A model generated the notes under the pieces. It saw nothing but the letters and a program-made list of their open reading frames with translations. It searched no databases and was not told the origin of the DNA. A DNA stretch of 64,000 nt from Clavibacter phaseoli (lineage in GTDB: Bacteria > Actinomycetota > Actinomycetes > Actinomycetales > Microbacteriaceae), in contig NZ_CP040786.1 in assembly GCF_021922925.1 (NCBI RefSeq), positions 620,001 to 684,000 on the forward strand, given 5' to 3'. A program made the translations under genes and the position numbers. This document shows positions 1 to 7,660 of the stretch, one piece after another (the first letter of the stretch is position 1; each line of letters starts with the position of its first letter).

Positions 1-291
1 TTCCTGCCCGTGGGCATGTTCCTCGTGCTGCTGCTCGGCCGGTCGCGCTGGTGGCTCGCCATCGCGATCGGCGTCGGCCTCTCGGCGCTGATCGAGACCG
101 CGCAGATGTTCCTGCCCACGCGCGTCTCCGACGTCCGCGACCTCCTGCACAACGGCCTGGGCGCGCTGCTCGGCGTGGTGCTCGTCCTGATCCTCACGGC
201 CCGCTCCGAGAACGCCCGCCGTCGCGCGCTCCGCCGGCGCCCGCAGCCCGCGCCCGCGGCCCCGCAGCGCCTGGTCGGCACGCGCCGCTGA
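1..291 (+). CDS. VanZ-like family protein, C-terminal part (5' end outside window)
   Basis: The reading frame is open from the first base and ends at a TGA at 289-291, giving 96 visible residues of a protein that begins upstream. Two hydrophobic stretches (about residues 6-30 and 49-64) flank the segment ALIETAQMFLPTRVSDVRDL, which is the conserved core of VanZ-like membrane proteins. VanZ gives low-level teicoplanin resistance in enterococci, but most chromosomal homologues have no assigned function. The tail after the last membrane segment is Arg/Pro/Ala rich and probably cytoplasmic. The internal ATG at 10 is not a likely start because the conserved sequence continues upstream. Confidence 0.75.
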   Translation, partial: FLPVGMFLVLLLGRSRWWLAIAIGVGLSALIETAQMFLPTRVSDVRDLLHNGLGALLGVVLVLILTARSENARRRALRRRPQPAPAAPQRLVGTRR

Positions 292-362
292 TCCCCGCGC
301 GGGCGCCGAGCGGGCGGCGCCGGGAGCCTCGCCCGCGGTCAGGCGACGCCCCCTCGGCTCGA

Positions 363-368
363 TAGGAT
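363..368 (+). promoter_or_regulatory. Putative -10 element upstream of helD
   Basis: TAGGAT lies 28 nt before the proposed GTG start at 397. An AAGGGG Shine-Dalgarno sequence (384-389) sits 7 nt before that GTG, so this gene should have a conventional short leader. No convincing -35 hexamer is seen. Confidence 0.4.
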
Positions 369-396
369 TGACGCCGGAATTCCAAGGGGTGTGCAG

Positions 397-2673
397 GTGA
401 CCGGTACGGAGCTGGATCGCGAGCGGGCGTACGTCTCCCGCCTCTACGGGCGACTCGACGCGGTGCGGGCGGAGACCCGGGATCAGCTGACGGCGGTGCG
501 CGACAGCCCCACGGGCGGCACCCACCAGAACCGGTCCGAGCGCGACGCGTTCGCCCGCATCTACGAGGACCGGCTGCAGGCGCTCCGCGAGGTCGACGAG
601 CGCCTGGTCTTCGGGCGCCTCGAGTTCGAGGACGGGCACCTGCCGGAGGACGAGCCGCGCGACGGCGCGCCCGCGCGGACCGCCGGCGACGGCGATCCGG
701 TCTACCGGTACATCGGTCGCATCGGCCTCCGCGACGACGACCTCCAGCCGCTGCTCCTCGACTGGCGCGTGCCGCAGGCGAGCGCGTTCTACCAGGCCAC
801 CGCCGCCACCCCGCTCGGCGCCCGCGCCCGCCGCCACCTCACCACGCGCGGCCGCGAGGTCGTGCACGTCGAGGACGAGGTCTTCGACCCCACGCTGCTC
901 GACGAGGGCCGCACCAGCCTCCAGGGCGAGGGCGCGCTGCTCGCCGCGCTCGCCGCGGGCCGCACCGGCCGGATGAACGACATCGTCGCCACCATCCAGG
1001 CCGAGCAGGACCGCATCATCCGCTCCGACCTCCGCGGCGTGCTCGTCGTGCAGGGCGGGCCGGGCACCGGCAAGACCGCGGTCGCGCTGCACCGCGCCGC
1101 CTACCTCCTGTACTCGCACCGCGACCGCCTCGCGTCCTCGGGCGTCCTCGTCGTCGGCCCCAGCCGCTCCTTCCTCCAGTACATCGAGGCCGTGCTGCCG
1201 TCCCTCGGCGAGACGGGCGTGGTGCTCGCGAGCGTCGGCCAGCTCTACCCGGGCATCGACGCGGCCGGCGAGGACGCGCCCGAGGTCGCGGCCGTCAAGG
1301 GCGGATCCGAGATGGCCGGCCTCCTGCAGCGCGCCGTCCGCTCCCGCCAGGTCGTCCCCACCGAGCCCGTGACCCTCGACGTCAACGGCGAGCGCATCGT
1401 GCTCGAGCCGTCGCTCGTGGCCGGCGCGCTCCGCCGGGCGCAGGACAGCCGGAAGCCGCACAACGAGGCGCGCGTCGTCTTCAACAAGGCGGCCCTCGGA
1501 TCCCTCGCGCAGGTCCTCGCGTCGCAGATGCGCCGCAACGGCAGCGCCCTCGACGACAGCGACCTCGCGATGCTCCGCGAGGACCTCCGCACCTCGTACG
1601 ACGTGAAGGTCGCGCTCAACACGGCGTGGCTGCCGCTCACCCCCGAGAAGCTGATCCAGGACCTCTACGCGCGCCCGAACTGGCTCGCCTCGCTCACCCC
1701 GCGCTGGAGCCCCGAGAAGCGCGCGCTCCTCCGCCGCGACCGCGACGCGCCCTTCACGATCGCCGACGTGCCGCTCCTCGACGAGGCCGCCGAGCTCCTC
1801 GGCGAGTTCAGCGCGCAGGCCGACGCGAGCGCGCGCGAGCGCGAGCAGCAGCGCCTGCGCGACATCGAGAACGCCGAGCAGGCCATCGAGAACATGGGCG
1901 TCGGCGGCATGGTCACGGCCGAGCGCCTCGCCGAGGGATTCGCGGAGCAGGCCGCGCGCCGCACGACCGCCGAGCGCGCCGCGTCCGACCGCACCTGGAC
2001 CTACGGCCACATCGTCGTCGACGAGGCGCAGGAGCTCAGCCCCATGCAGTGGCGCGTGCTCCTCCGCCGCTGCCCGCTGCGCTCGTTCACGATCGTGGGC
2101 GACGTCGCGCAGGCGAGCTCCGCCGTCGGCGTCACGAGCTGGCAGGACGCCCTCGGCCCGGTGCTCGGGCGCGAGTGGCGCCTCGAGGAGCTCACGGTCA
2201 ACTACCGCACGCCCGCCCGGATCGCCGAGGCCGCCGAGCGCATGGCCATCGCGCACGGCCTCCCGGTCACCCGCTCGCGCGCCGTCCGCGAGGGCGAGCA
2301 CCCGATCGACACGGTCGAGGTGGACGCCGACGAGGTCGTGTCCGCCGTCGTCGACGTGGTCGACGAGGAGCGCGAGGGCGGCGACACGGGCACGCTCGCG
2401 GTCATCGCGCGCGACGACCGCGTCGAGGTGCTGCACCGCGCGCTCGCGGAGCGGTTCGGATCCGCGGTCGGCATCGGCGTCGGCGGGCTCGGGCGGCCCA
2501 TCGCCGTGCTCGGCTCGCAGGAGGCCAAGGGCCTGGAGTTCGACGTCGTCGTCATCGCGGAGCCGGACGAGATCCTCGCGCACACCTCGCGCGGCGCCGC
2601 CGGGCTGTACGTCGCGATGACCCGGCCCACGCAGCGCCTGCACATCGTCACGTCCACGGGCTTCGCCGCCTGA
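397..2673 (+). CDS. helD: RNA polymerase recycling motor ATPase HelD (UvrD-like superfamily 1 helicase)
   Basis: This 758-residue protein resembles HelD, a superfamily 1 ATPase that binds stalled RNA polymerase and releases it from nucleic acid. The N-terminus is a charged helical arm (about 1-60). A Walker A motif GGPGTGKT lies near residue 220, a DEAQ-type Walker B in VDEAQELSPMQW near 540, and a late UvrD motif AKGLEFDVVVI near 708. The length fits the family. GTG 397 is preferred over GTG 391 because AAGGGG lies 7 nt before it. Actinobacterial HelD proteins have been linked to rifampicin tolerance; that is family knowledge and is not shown by this sequence. Confidence 0.85.
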   Translation: MTGTELDRERAYVSRLYGRLDAVRAETRDQLTAVRDSPTGGTHQNRSERDAFARIYEDRLQALREVDERLVFGRLEFEDGHLPEDEPRDGAPARTAGDGDPVYRYIGRIGLRDDDLQPLLLDWRVPQASAFYQATAATPLGARARRHLTTRGREVVHVEDEVFDPTLLDEGRTSLQGEGALLAALAAGRTGRMNDIVATIQAEQDRIIRSDLRGVLVVQGGPGTGKTAVALHRAAYLLYSHRDRLASSGVLVVGPSRSFLQYIEAVLPSLGETGVVLASVGQLYPGIDAAGEDAPEVAAVKGGSEMAGLLQRAVRSRQVVPTEPVTLDVNGERIVLEPSLVAGALRRAQDSRKPHNEARVVFNKAALGSLAQVLASQMRRNGSALDDSDLAMLREDLRTSYDVKVALNTAWLPLTPEKLIQDLYARPNWLASLTPRWSPEKRALLRRDRDAPFTIADVPLLDEAAELLGEFSAQADASAREREQQRLRDIENAEQAIENMGVGGMVTAERLAEGFAEQAARRTTAERAASDRTWTYGHIVVDEAQELSPMQWRVLLRRCPLRSFTIVGDVAQASSAVGVTSWQDALGPVLGREWRLEELTVNYRTPARIAEAAERMAIAHGLPVTRSRAVREGEHPIDTVEVDADEVVSAVVDVVDEEREGGDTGTLAVIARDDRVEVLHRALAERFGSAVGIGVGGLGRPIAVLGSQEAKGLEFDVVVIAEPDEILAHTSRGAAGLYVAMTRPTQRLHIVTSTGFAA

Positions 2674-2764
2674 TCGGACCCACGCCGTCCGCCGCCCTGC
2701 CCCCGCGTGAACACTATGAAGACAAGTGGCACCGGGCGCCGCGCGCGCGGAGGATGGGCCGGTC

Positions 2765-4357
2765 ATGACGCCTCTTCCCGCATCCTCCGGTCCTTCGTCC
2801 GCATCCGGCACCGGGACGGATCCGGGCCCCGGGGGAGGGCTGCGGGACGAGGCGGATCCGGCGCCTGACGGGGTCGCGTCGGTCGCACCGGACGCGCCGG
2901 CTGCGCCCGCCGCCGAGGCCGCCGCCCGCCGCGCCCGCCGCGCCCGCCGCTCGCGCGCCATCCAGGTCGTCGTCATCGTGGCCGTCGCGGTCGGCATCGC
3001 GCTCGTCCCGCCGCCCGCCGGCGTCGACCCGCGCGGCATGCACATGGCCGGCATCTTCGTCGGCACCGTCCTCGCGCTCATCCTCCAGCCGCTGCCCACC
3101 GCGCCCGTCGCGCTGACGGGCCTCGCGGTCGCGATGCTCACCGGCACCATGACCACGGACGGCGAGGCCCTGGTCGGCTTCGCGAACCCCACCATCTGGC
3201 TCATCGTCGCGTCGTTCTTCATCGCCGACGGCTTCCTCGTCACGGGCCTCGGCCGCCGCATCGCGCTCGCGTTCGTGGCGCGGCTGGGCGGATCGAGCCT
3301 CGGCCTCGCGTACGGCATGGCGCTCACCGACCTCGTCCTCGCCCCGGCGACGCCGTCGAACACCGCGCGGGCGGGCGGCGTGGTGTACCCGATCGTCGCG
3401 TCGCTCAGCCGGGTGCAGGGATCCACCCCCGACTCCGACGCGTCGCGCCGCCGCCTCGGCTCCTACCTCGCGCTCACGAGCGTGCAGGTCAACACCGTCA
3501 CCTCCGCCATGTTCGTCACGGCCATGGCCGGCAACCCGGTCGCGCAGAAGGCCGCGGCGGACCTCGGCATCGAGATCACCTGGGGCGGCTGGGCGCTCGC
3601 CGCGCTCGTGCCCGGCCTCCTCAGCCTGGTCGTCGTGCCGTGGGCGATGGCGCGCGTCTACCCGCCCACGCTCACCCGCACCCCCGAGGCGCCGGCCCAC
3701 GCGAAGGCGGAGCTCCGCGGCCTCGGGCCTCTCTCCGGCCACGAGCGGATCATGGCCGCGACCTTCGTCCTGCTGCTCGTGCTCTGGTGCGGCGGATCCC
3801 TGCTCGGCATCCCCGCCACCGCGGCGGCCTTCGGCGGCATCGCGGTGCTGCTCGTCACGGGCGTCCTCAGGTGGTCGCACCTCGCCGCGAACGCGTCGGC
3901 GTGGTCGACGCTCATCTTCTTCGCGGTGCTCGTCGGCATGGCCGACCAGCTCGACGCGCTCGGCGTCATCGACCTCGTGGGCGGCGCGGTCTCCGGATCC
4001 GTCGGCGGCCTGCCCTGGCCGTGGGCGTTCGCGGTCCTCGCGCTCGTGTACTTCTTCTCGCACTACCTGTTCGCGTCGAACACGGCCCACATCGTCGCGA
4101 TGTACGCGGTCTTCCTCGGCGCCGCGGTCGCGACCGGCACGCCGCCGCTGTTCGCCGCGCTCGTGCTCGGCTTCGTCGGCAACCTCTTCGGCGGCATCTC
4201 GCACTACGCGTCGGGGCCGTCGGGCGTGGTCTTCGGATCCGGCTACGTCACGACGAAGGAGTGGTTCCGCGTCGGCTTCGCGATGGCCGTCGTGCTCATC
4301 GTGATCTGGGGCGTCGTCGGGACCGCGTGGATGAGCGTGCTCGGCCTGCTCGCCTGA
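2765..4357 (+). CDS. DASS-family dicarboxylate/anion symporter
   Basis: A 530-residue polytopic membrane protein. After an acidic and alanine-rich cytoplasmic N-terminus (about 1-60) come 11 or more hydrophobic segments. Two SNT motifs typical of the divalent anion:sodium symporter family (CitT/SdcS/YflS group) are visible: PSNTARAGG near residue 197 and ASNTAHIV near 438. The likely substrate is a di- or tricarboxylate such as malate, 2-oxoglutarate or citrate, but the exact one cannot be read from sequence. ATG 2765 is chosen over GTG 2726 because GGAGG at 2749-2753 precedes it. The gene stands alone, between helD and a reverse-strand pair. Confidence 0.82.
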   Translation: MTPLPASSGPSSASGTGTDPGPGGGLRDEADPAPDGVASVAPDAPAAPAAEAAARRARRARRSRAIQVVVIVAVAVGIALVPPPAGVDPRGMHMAGIFVGTVLALILQPLPTAPVALTGLAVAMLTGTMTTDGEALVGFANPTIWLIVASFFIADGFLVTGLGRRIALAFVARLGGSSLGLAYGMALTDLVLAPATPSNTARAGGVVYPIVASLSRVQGSTPDSDASRRRLGSYLALTSVQVNTVTSAMFVTAMAGNPVAQKAAADLGIEITWGGWALAALVPGLLSLVVVPWAMARVYPPTLTRTPEAPAHAKAELRGLGPLSGHERIMAATFVLLLVLWCGGSLLGIPATAAAFGGIAVLLVTGVLRWSHLAANASAWSTLIFFAVLVGMADQLDALGVIDLVGGAVSGSVGGLPWPWAFAVLALVYFFSHYLFASNTAHIVAMYAVFLGAAVATGTPPLFAALVLGFVGNLFGGISHYASGPSGVVFGSGYVTTKEWFRVGFAMAVVLIVIWGVVGTAWMSVLGLLA

Positions 4358-4599
4358 CGTCCGGGCCCCGGGGGGGGCAGGGAGATGGGCCGACCCGATG
4401 ACGGGCCGGCCCTGCGGTCGTGGTCCCGGCGCCGAGACCCCTCTCCGGGCGCCGTCCGTGCGACCGCTCTCCCCATGACATCCGGACCCGTGGTGCATCG
4501 CGTCTCTGGTGGTCCGGCGCATTGCAGTGTCTTCGGACCGGGCGCGCGATCGGTTGGGGCGCGAAGGTGACGGCTGCCTGGGCGCGGACGGGGATCCGG

Positions 4600-5361
4600 T
4601 CAGCGCGCGGGCGCCGGCCAGCCCACGTCGTCGGAGGTGAGGAGCGGGGCGTCCCCGCACCCGTCGAGCACGCGCGCCATCGCGTCGTGCTCGGGCTGCG
4701 TCACGCTCAGCTCGGTGCGCACCTTGATCGCGACCTGCCGGGCCACGAGCGCGCACGCGTCGGCGGGATCCTCGGGCAGCCACGCGTCGGCCGTCGCGTC
4801 CGACTTCGCGCCGTTCTCCGCCGCCGACGCGGCGACCAGCTCCAGCGGGTCGTTCGCGAACGCGGCGCGGTAGTCCGCGTCCCAGCGCCACGCGCCCGCC
4901 GACCACGCGTCGGACAGCGACACGACGTGGTCGATCTGCACCGCCTCGGGATCCCGCGACCGGTCGAAGGACACGCGCGCTCCCGAGTACGGGTCCTCCA
5001 GCACGCCCGCCTGCACGACGCAGCCGTCCGTGCCGCCGCGGATCCCCACGTCGACGAGGTCGCGCCGCAGCACGTCGTTTCGGGTGTCGCAGCCGTTGCG
5101 GTCGACGTCGGTGCGCCAGGCGAAGGACTCGCGGTCGTAGCCCGGCACGCGCTCCTCCGTCCGCACCTCGAGCCCGTCGAGGGCGAGGCGCGCGGATCCG
5201 CTCGAGCCCGGCTCCGCGCCGAGCCCCGACGTGCCGCCGCCGGTCGCGCCCGAGCCGGCCCCGGGATCCCCGCGCCACTGCACGAGGCCCGCCACGATCA
5301 CGAGCACGAGCGCCGCCAGCGTCACGAGCACGGGCGTCCGACGACGTCGCCGGCGCGTCAC
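4600..5361 (-). CDS. Exported or membrane-anchored HNH (DUF1524-like) nuclease
   Basis: 253 residues. A basic N-terminus (TRRRRRRT) and one hydrophobic helix (about residues 9-27) indicate a signal peptide or anchor, followed by a Gly/Ser/Ala-rich linker. The C-terminal half carries IDHVVSLSDAW, FANDPLELVAAS, ENGAKSD and WLPED, the His-metal-type nuclease pattern of DUF1524/HNH proteins. The family cleaves nucleic acid, and the location suggests action outside the cell. Its GTG start at 5361 overlaps the TGA stop of the upstream MFS gene (GTGA), so the two are probably translationally coupled. ATG 6387 in the same frame is a false long extension across the MFS gene. Confidence 0.8.
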   Translation of the reverse strand: MTRRRRRRTPVLVTLAALVLVIVAGLVQWRGDPGAGSGATGGGTSGLGAEPGSSGSARLALDGLEVRTEERVPGYDRESFAWRTDVDRNGCDTRNDVLRRDLVDVGIRGGTDGCVVQAGVLEDPYSGARVSFDRSRDPEAVQIDHVVSLSDAWSAGAWRWDADYRAAFANDPLELVAASAAENGAKSDATADAWLPEDPADACALVARQVAIKVRTELSVTQPEHDAMARVLDGCGDAPLLTSDDVGWPAPAR

Positions 5362-6710
5362 GGGGTCGGGTTCCGCGAGTCGTAGCGCTCGAACGACGGC
5401 AGCGACCGGATGAGGATCCACACCACCACGGCGATGAGCAGCCCGCCCACGAGCGACGGCACCCACAGTGCGGCGAACAGCGTCACGATGCCGATGTACG
5501 CGTCGCCGAGCCGCGGCCCCCCGGTGACCACGACGATGAAGATGCCCTGCAGCCGCCCGCGCATGTTGTCGGGCACCGCGGTCTGCAGCATCGTGTTGCG
5601 GAAGATCGAGGAGATGTTGTCGGCCGCGCCCGTGAGGGCGAGCAGCACGGAGGCGGCGACGATCCCGGGGATGCTGGCGTCCTCGATCCGCGACCCGATG
5701 CCGTGCAGCACGCCCGGCTCCGACGCGAGGAGCAGCACGAGGCCGAAGCCCGCCGTCGAGAGGCCGTACGCGACGATGGCGAGGCGGATCGCCCGGCCGT
5801 GGCGCGTGACCCGGCCGACGGATCCGCTCAGCACGCTGCTCACCAGGCTGCCGACGGCGCCGGCCGCCGTGAGGATCCCGACGGTCACGGGCCCGCCGCC
5901 GAGCACGACCGCGCCGACCGCGGGGAACAGCACGCGCGGCTGCCCGAAGGTCATGGCGATGATGTCGACGATGAAGGACATGCGGATGTTCGGGGCCGTC
6001 CGCAGGAACCCGAGCCCGTACCTGATGGACGCCAGCCCCGGCCGCTGCACCTCGCCCTCGGGCGCGATCCGCGGGAGCGCGAGCACGCCCGTGAACGCCG
6101 CGAGGAAGAGCACCGCGTCGACCGTGTAGGTCCACTGGAACCCGACGGACGCGACGAGCACGCCCGCGAGCGCCGGCCCGACCGTGACCATGACGCCGAG
6201 GCTGATCCCGCCGAGCGCGCTGGCCGCGGGCAGCAGGTGCGGCGGCAGGATGCGGGGGAGGATCGCCTGCCGGCTCGTCCCGATCACCGTCGCCGCGACC
6301 GCGTTGAGGATGCTCAGCGCGTAGAGCGACCACACGGTCTCCGCGTGCGTCCACGCGAGCGCCGCCAGGAGGATCGTCGATCCCCACGCGACGCAGGACG
6401 CGATGAGCGCGACCTTCCGCCGGTCGAACGCGTCGGCGAGCATCCCGCCGTAGAGGCCCGCGACGATCATCGGCAGGAGCGACAGCACGCCCACGAGCGC
6501 GACCGATCCGGTGGATCCCGTCAGCTTGTACACGTGCAGCCCGATCGCCACCACGGTCATCTGGCTGCCGATGCCGGCGATCGCGTTGCCGGCCCAGAGC
6601 CGCGCGAACGCCGGGCTCTCCTTCAGCGGGGACAGGTCGACGAAGTGGCTGCCGCGCACCTGCCGCTCGTCGGGGATCGGGATGGGGGAGGTCTCGGGCG
6701 GGGTGCTCAC
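5358..6710 (-). CDS. Major facilitator superfamily transporter
   Basis: A 450-residue polytopic protein with about 10-12 hydrophobic segments, beginning in ESPAFARLWAGNAIAGIGSQM and containing YGGMLADAFDRRKVAL between helices 2 and 3, the usual MFS loop-2 signature. It resembles the MFS_3/enterobactin-exporter type drug efflux proteins, but the substrate is unknown. Candidate starts are GTG 6710 and GTG 6761; neither has a clear Shine-Dalgarno sequence. I prefer 6710, where the family-like sequence is reached sooner. It is translationally coupled to the exported HNH nuclease downstream, an unusual pairing. Confidence 0.8.
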   Translation of the reverse strand: MSTPPETSPIPIPDERQVRGSHFVDLSPLKESPAFARLWAGNAIAGIGSQMTVVAIGLHVYKLTGSTGSVALVGVLSLLPMIVAGLYGGMLADAFDRRKVALIASCVAWGSTILLAALAWTHAETVWSLYALSILNAVAATVIGTSRQAILPRILPPHLLPAASALGGISLGVMVTVGPALAGVLVASVGFQWTYTVDAVLFLAAFTGVLALPRIAPEGEVQRPGLASIRYGLGFLRTAPNIRMSFIVDIIAMTFGQPRVLFPAVGAVVLGGGPVTVGILTAAGAVGSLVSSVLSGSVGRVTRHGRAIRLAIVAYGLSTAGFGLVLLLASEPGVLHGIGSRIEDASIPGIVAASVLLALTGAADNISSIFRNTMLQTAVPDNMRGRLQGIFIVVVTGGPRLGDAYIGIVTLFAALWVPSLVGGLLIAVVVWILIRSLPSFERYDSRNPTP

Positions 6711-6816
6711 GTGTCGCTGCGTCGTCTCTGTAGGGTGGTTTTCCACGCTAGCCGAGATCACCGACGCCGCCCCCGCGCGAGGCGCTCGCCCGCCCGCCGG
6801 TCGGCCCCTGCCCCTC

Positions 6817-6825
6817 TGGTATGCT
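6817..6825 (+). promoter_or_regulatory. Extended -10 promoter of rpsO
   Basis: TGgTATGCT matches an extended -10 (TGnTATNNT). It would start transcription near 6832 and leave a leader of about 85 nt before rpsO. The same TGnTATGCT arrangement occurs before infC. Confidence 0.6.
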
Positions 6826-6916
6826 CGTGCGGTTGCCGTCTGGACGGCCGCGGATCAAGAGAGCTCGCACATCCTGTGACGGGCGCCGCGCAACGAACAC
6901 GAGAGGGGATCATCAC

Positions 6917-7186
6917 ATGGCTCTGGAAGCAGACGTCAAGAAGGCGATCATCGACGAGTACGCGACCCACCCCGGTGACACCGGATCCCCCGAGGTGCAG
7001 ATCGCGCTCCTCACCAAGCGGATCACGGGCCTCACCGAGCACCTCAAGGAGCACAAGCACGACCACCACACGCGTCGTGGCCTGCTCCTCCTGGTCGGCC
7101 AGCGTCGTCGTCTCCTCGGCTACCTGTCCAACGTCGACATCGAGCGCTACCGCGCCCTGATCGCGCGCCTGGGCATCCGCCGCTGA
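6917..7186 (+). CDS. rpsO: 30S ribosomal protein S15
   Basis: 89 residues, the normal length for S15, which binds the central domain of 16S rRNA early in assembly of the 30S platform. The family signature is visible in [20 protein letters not shown] and in [21 protein letters not shown] 6917 is preceded by GAGAGGGG at 6901-6908. An in-frame start at 6821 is rejected because it lies inside the promoter. rpsO followed by pnp is a gene order conserved in most bacteria; here a terminator and a separate promoter lie between them. Confidence 0.97.
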   Translation: MALEADVKKAIIDEYATHPGDTGSPEVQIALLTKRITGLTEHLKEHKHDHHTRRGLLLLVGQRRRLLGYLSNVDIERYRALIARLGIRR

Positions 7187-7224
7187 CACGCACCACGCGT
7201 CGCTGATCGCATCACGACGAACCG

Positions 7225-7256
7225 ACGAGCCGTCGCCCTCCGGGGTGGCGGCTCGT
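7225..7256 (+). terminator. Intrinsic terminator-like hairpin after rpsO
   Basis: ACGAGCCGTCGCC pairs with GGTGGCGGCTCGT through 13 base pairs, two of them G-U, around a 6-nt loop. No long T tract follows, which is common in actinobacteria. Confidence 0.65.
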
Positions 7257-7327
7257 CTCCGTTAAGGCGCGCGCCGTCCGCCCGACACCCGGCCAGGCCC
7301 GCCCTCCGGGGCCCGCGAGGGGCCGGG

Positions 7328-7336
7328 TGCTACCAT
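7328..7336 (+). promoter_or_regulatory. Extended -10 promoter of pnp
   Basis: TGcTACCAT fits an extended -10 element. Transcription from about 7343 would include the structured leader at 7385-7465 in a 5' untranslated region of roughly 315 nt. Confidence 0.5.
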
Positions 7337-7384
7337 GGCCGAAGTGATCCAGCGGACGCCCAGCGTCACGATGCGATCACGACA

Positions 7385-7465
7385 GATGGAGCTGGCCGGC
7401 AGGAGCTGGTCGTTGGTGGTGGTATTCCGAGTCGCTCGGAGCATTCCCACTGATGGCCAGACATG
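7385..7465 (+). ncRNA. Actino-pnp-like cis-regulatory RNA leader
   Basis: In the long pnp leader, CTGGCC (7392-7397) pairs with GGCCAG (7455-7460), closing a multi-helix element. Inside it, TCCGAG (7426-7431) and CTCGGA (7435-7440) form a tight hairpin with a TCG loop, and a GTGG/CCAC pairing (about 7418-7450) can stack between. The position and layout agree with the Actino-pnp RNA motif described upstream of actinobacterial pnp genes. In E. coli, PNPase represses its own mRNA through a leader stem; a similar role here is inference. Confidence 0.7.
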
Positions 7466-7660
7466 CGCCCGCCGCCGTCGGCCACCGGCCGAGGAGCGGA
7501 ACCAGCCGCGCACGTGCACCCGGGATCCGCATCAGGCGGGCGCCGACGTGTCGCCTCGCCCGCTCCTCCTCTGTCGCAGGAGGTCCGCATCCACACGGGA
7601 TGCAGGACGAGCGCCCGACGGGCGTCGCCGAGAGGCGCAACACGAAGGAGAGAGACCTCA

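Noticed and set aside
2714-5278. Reverse-strand frame of 854 codons opposite the DASS symporter
   Set aside because: Composition is that of antisense GC-rich DNA and it crosses two supported genes and an intergenic gap.
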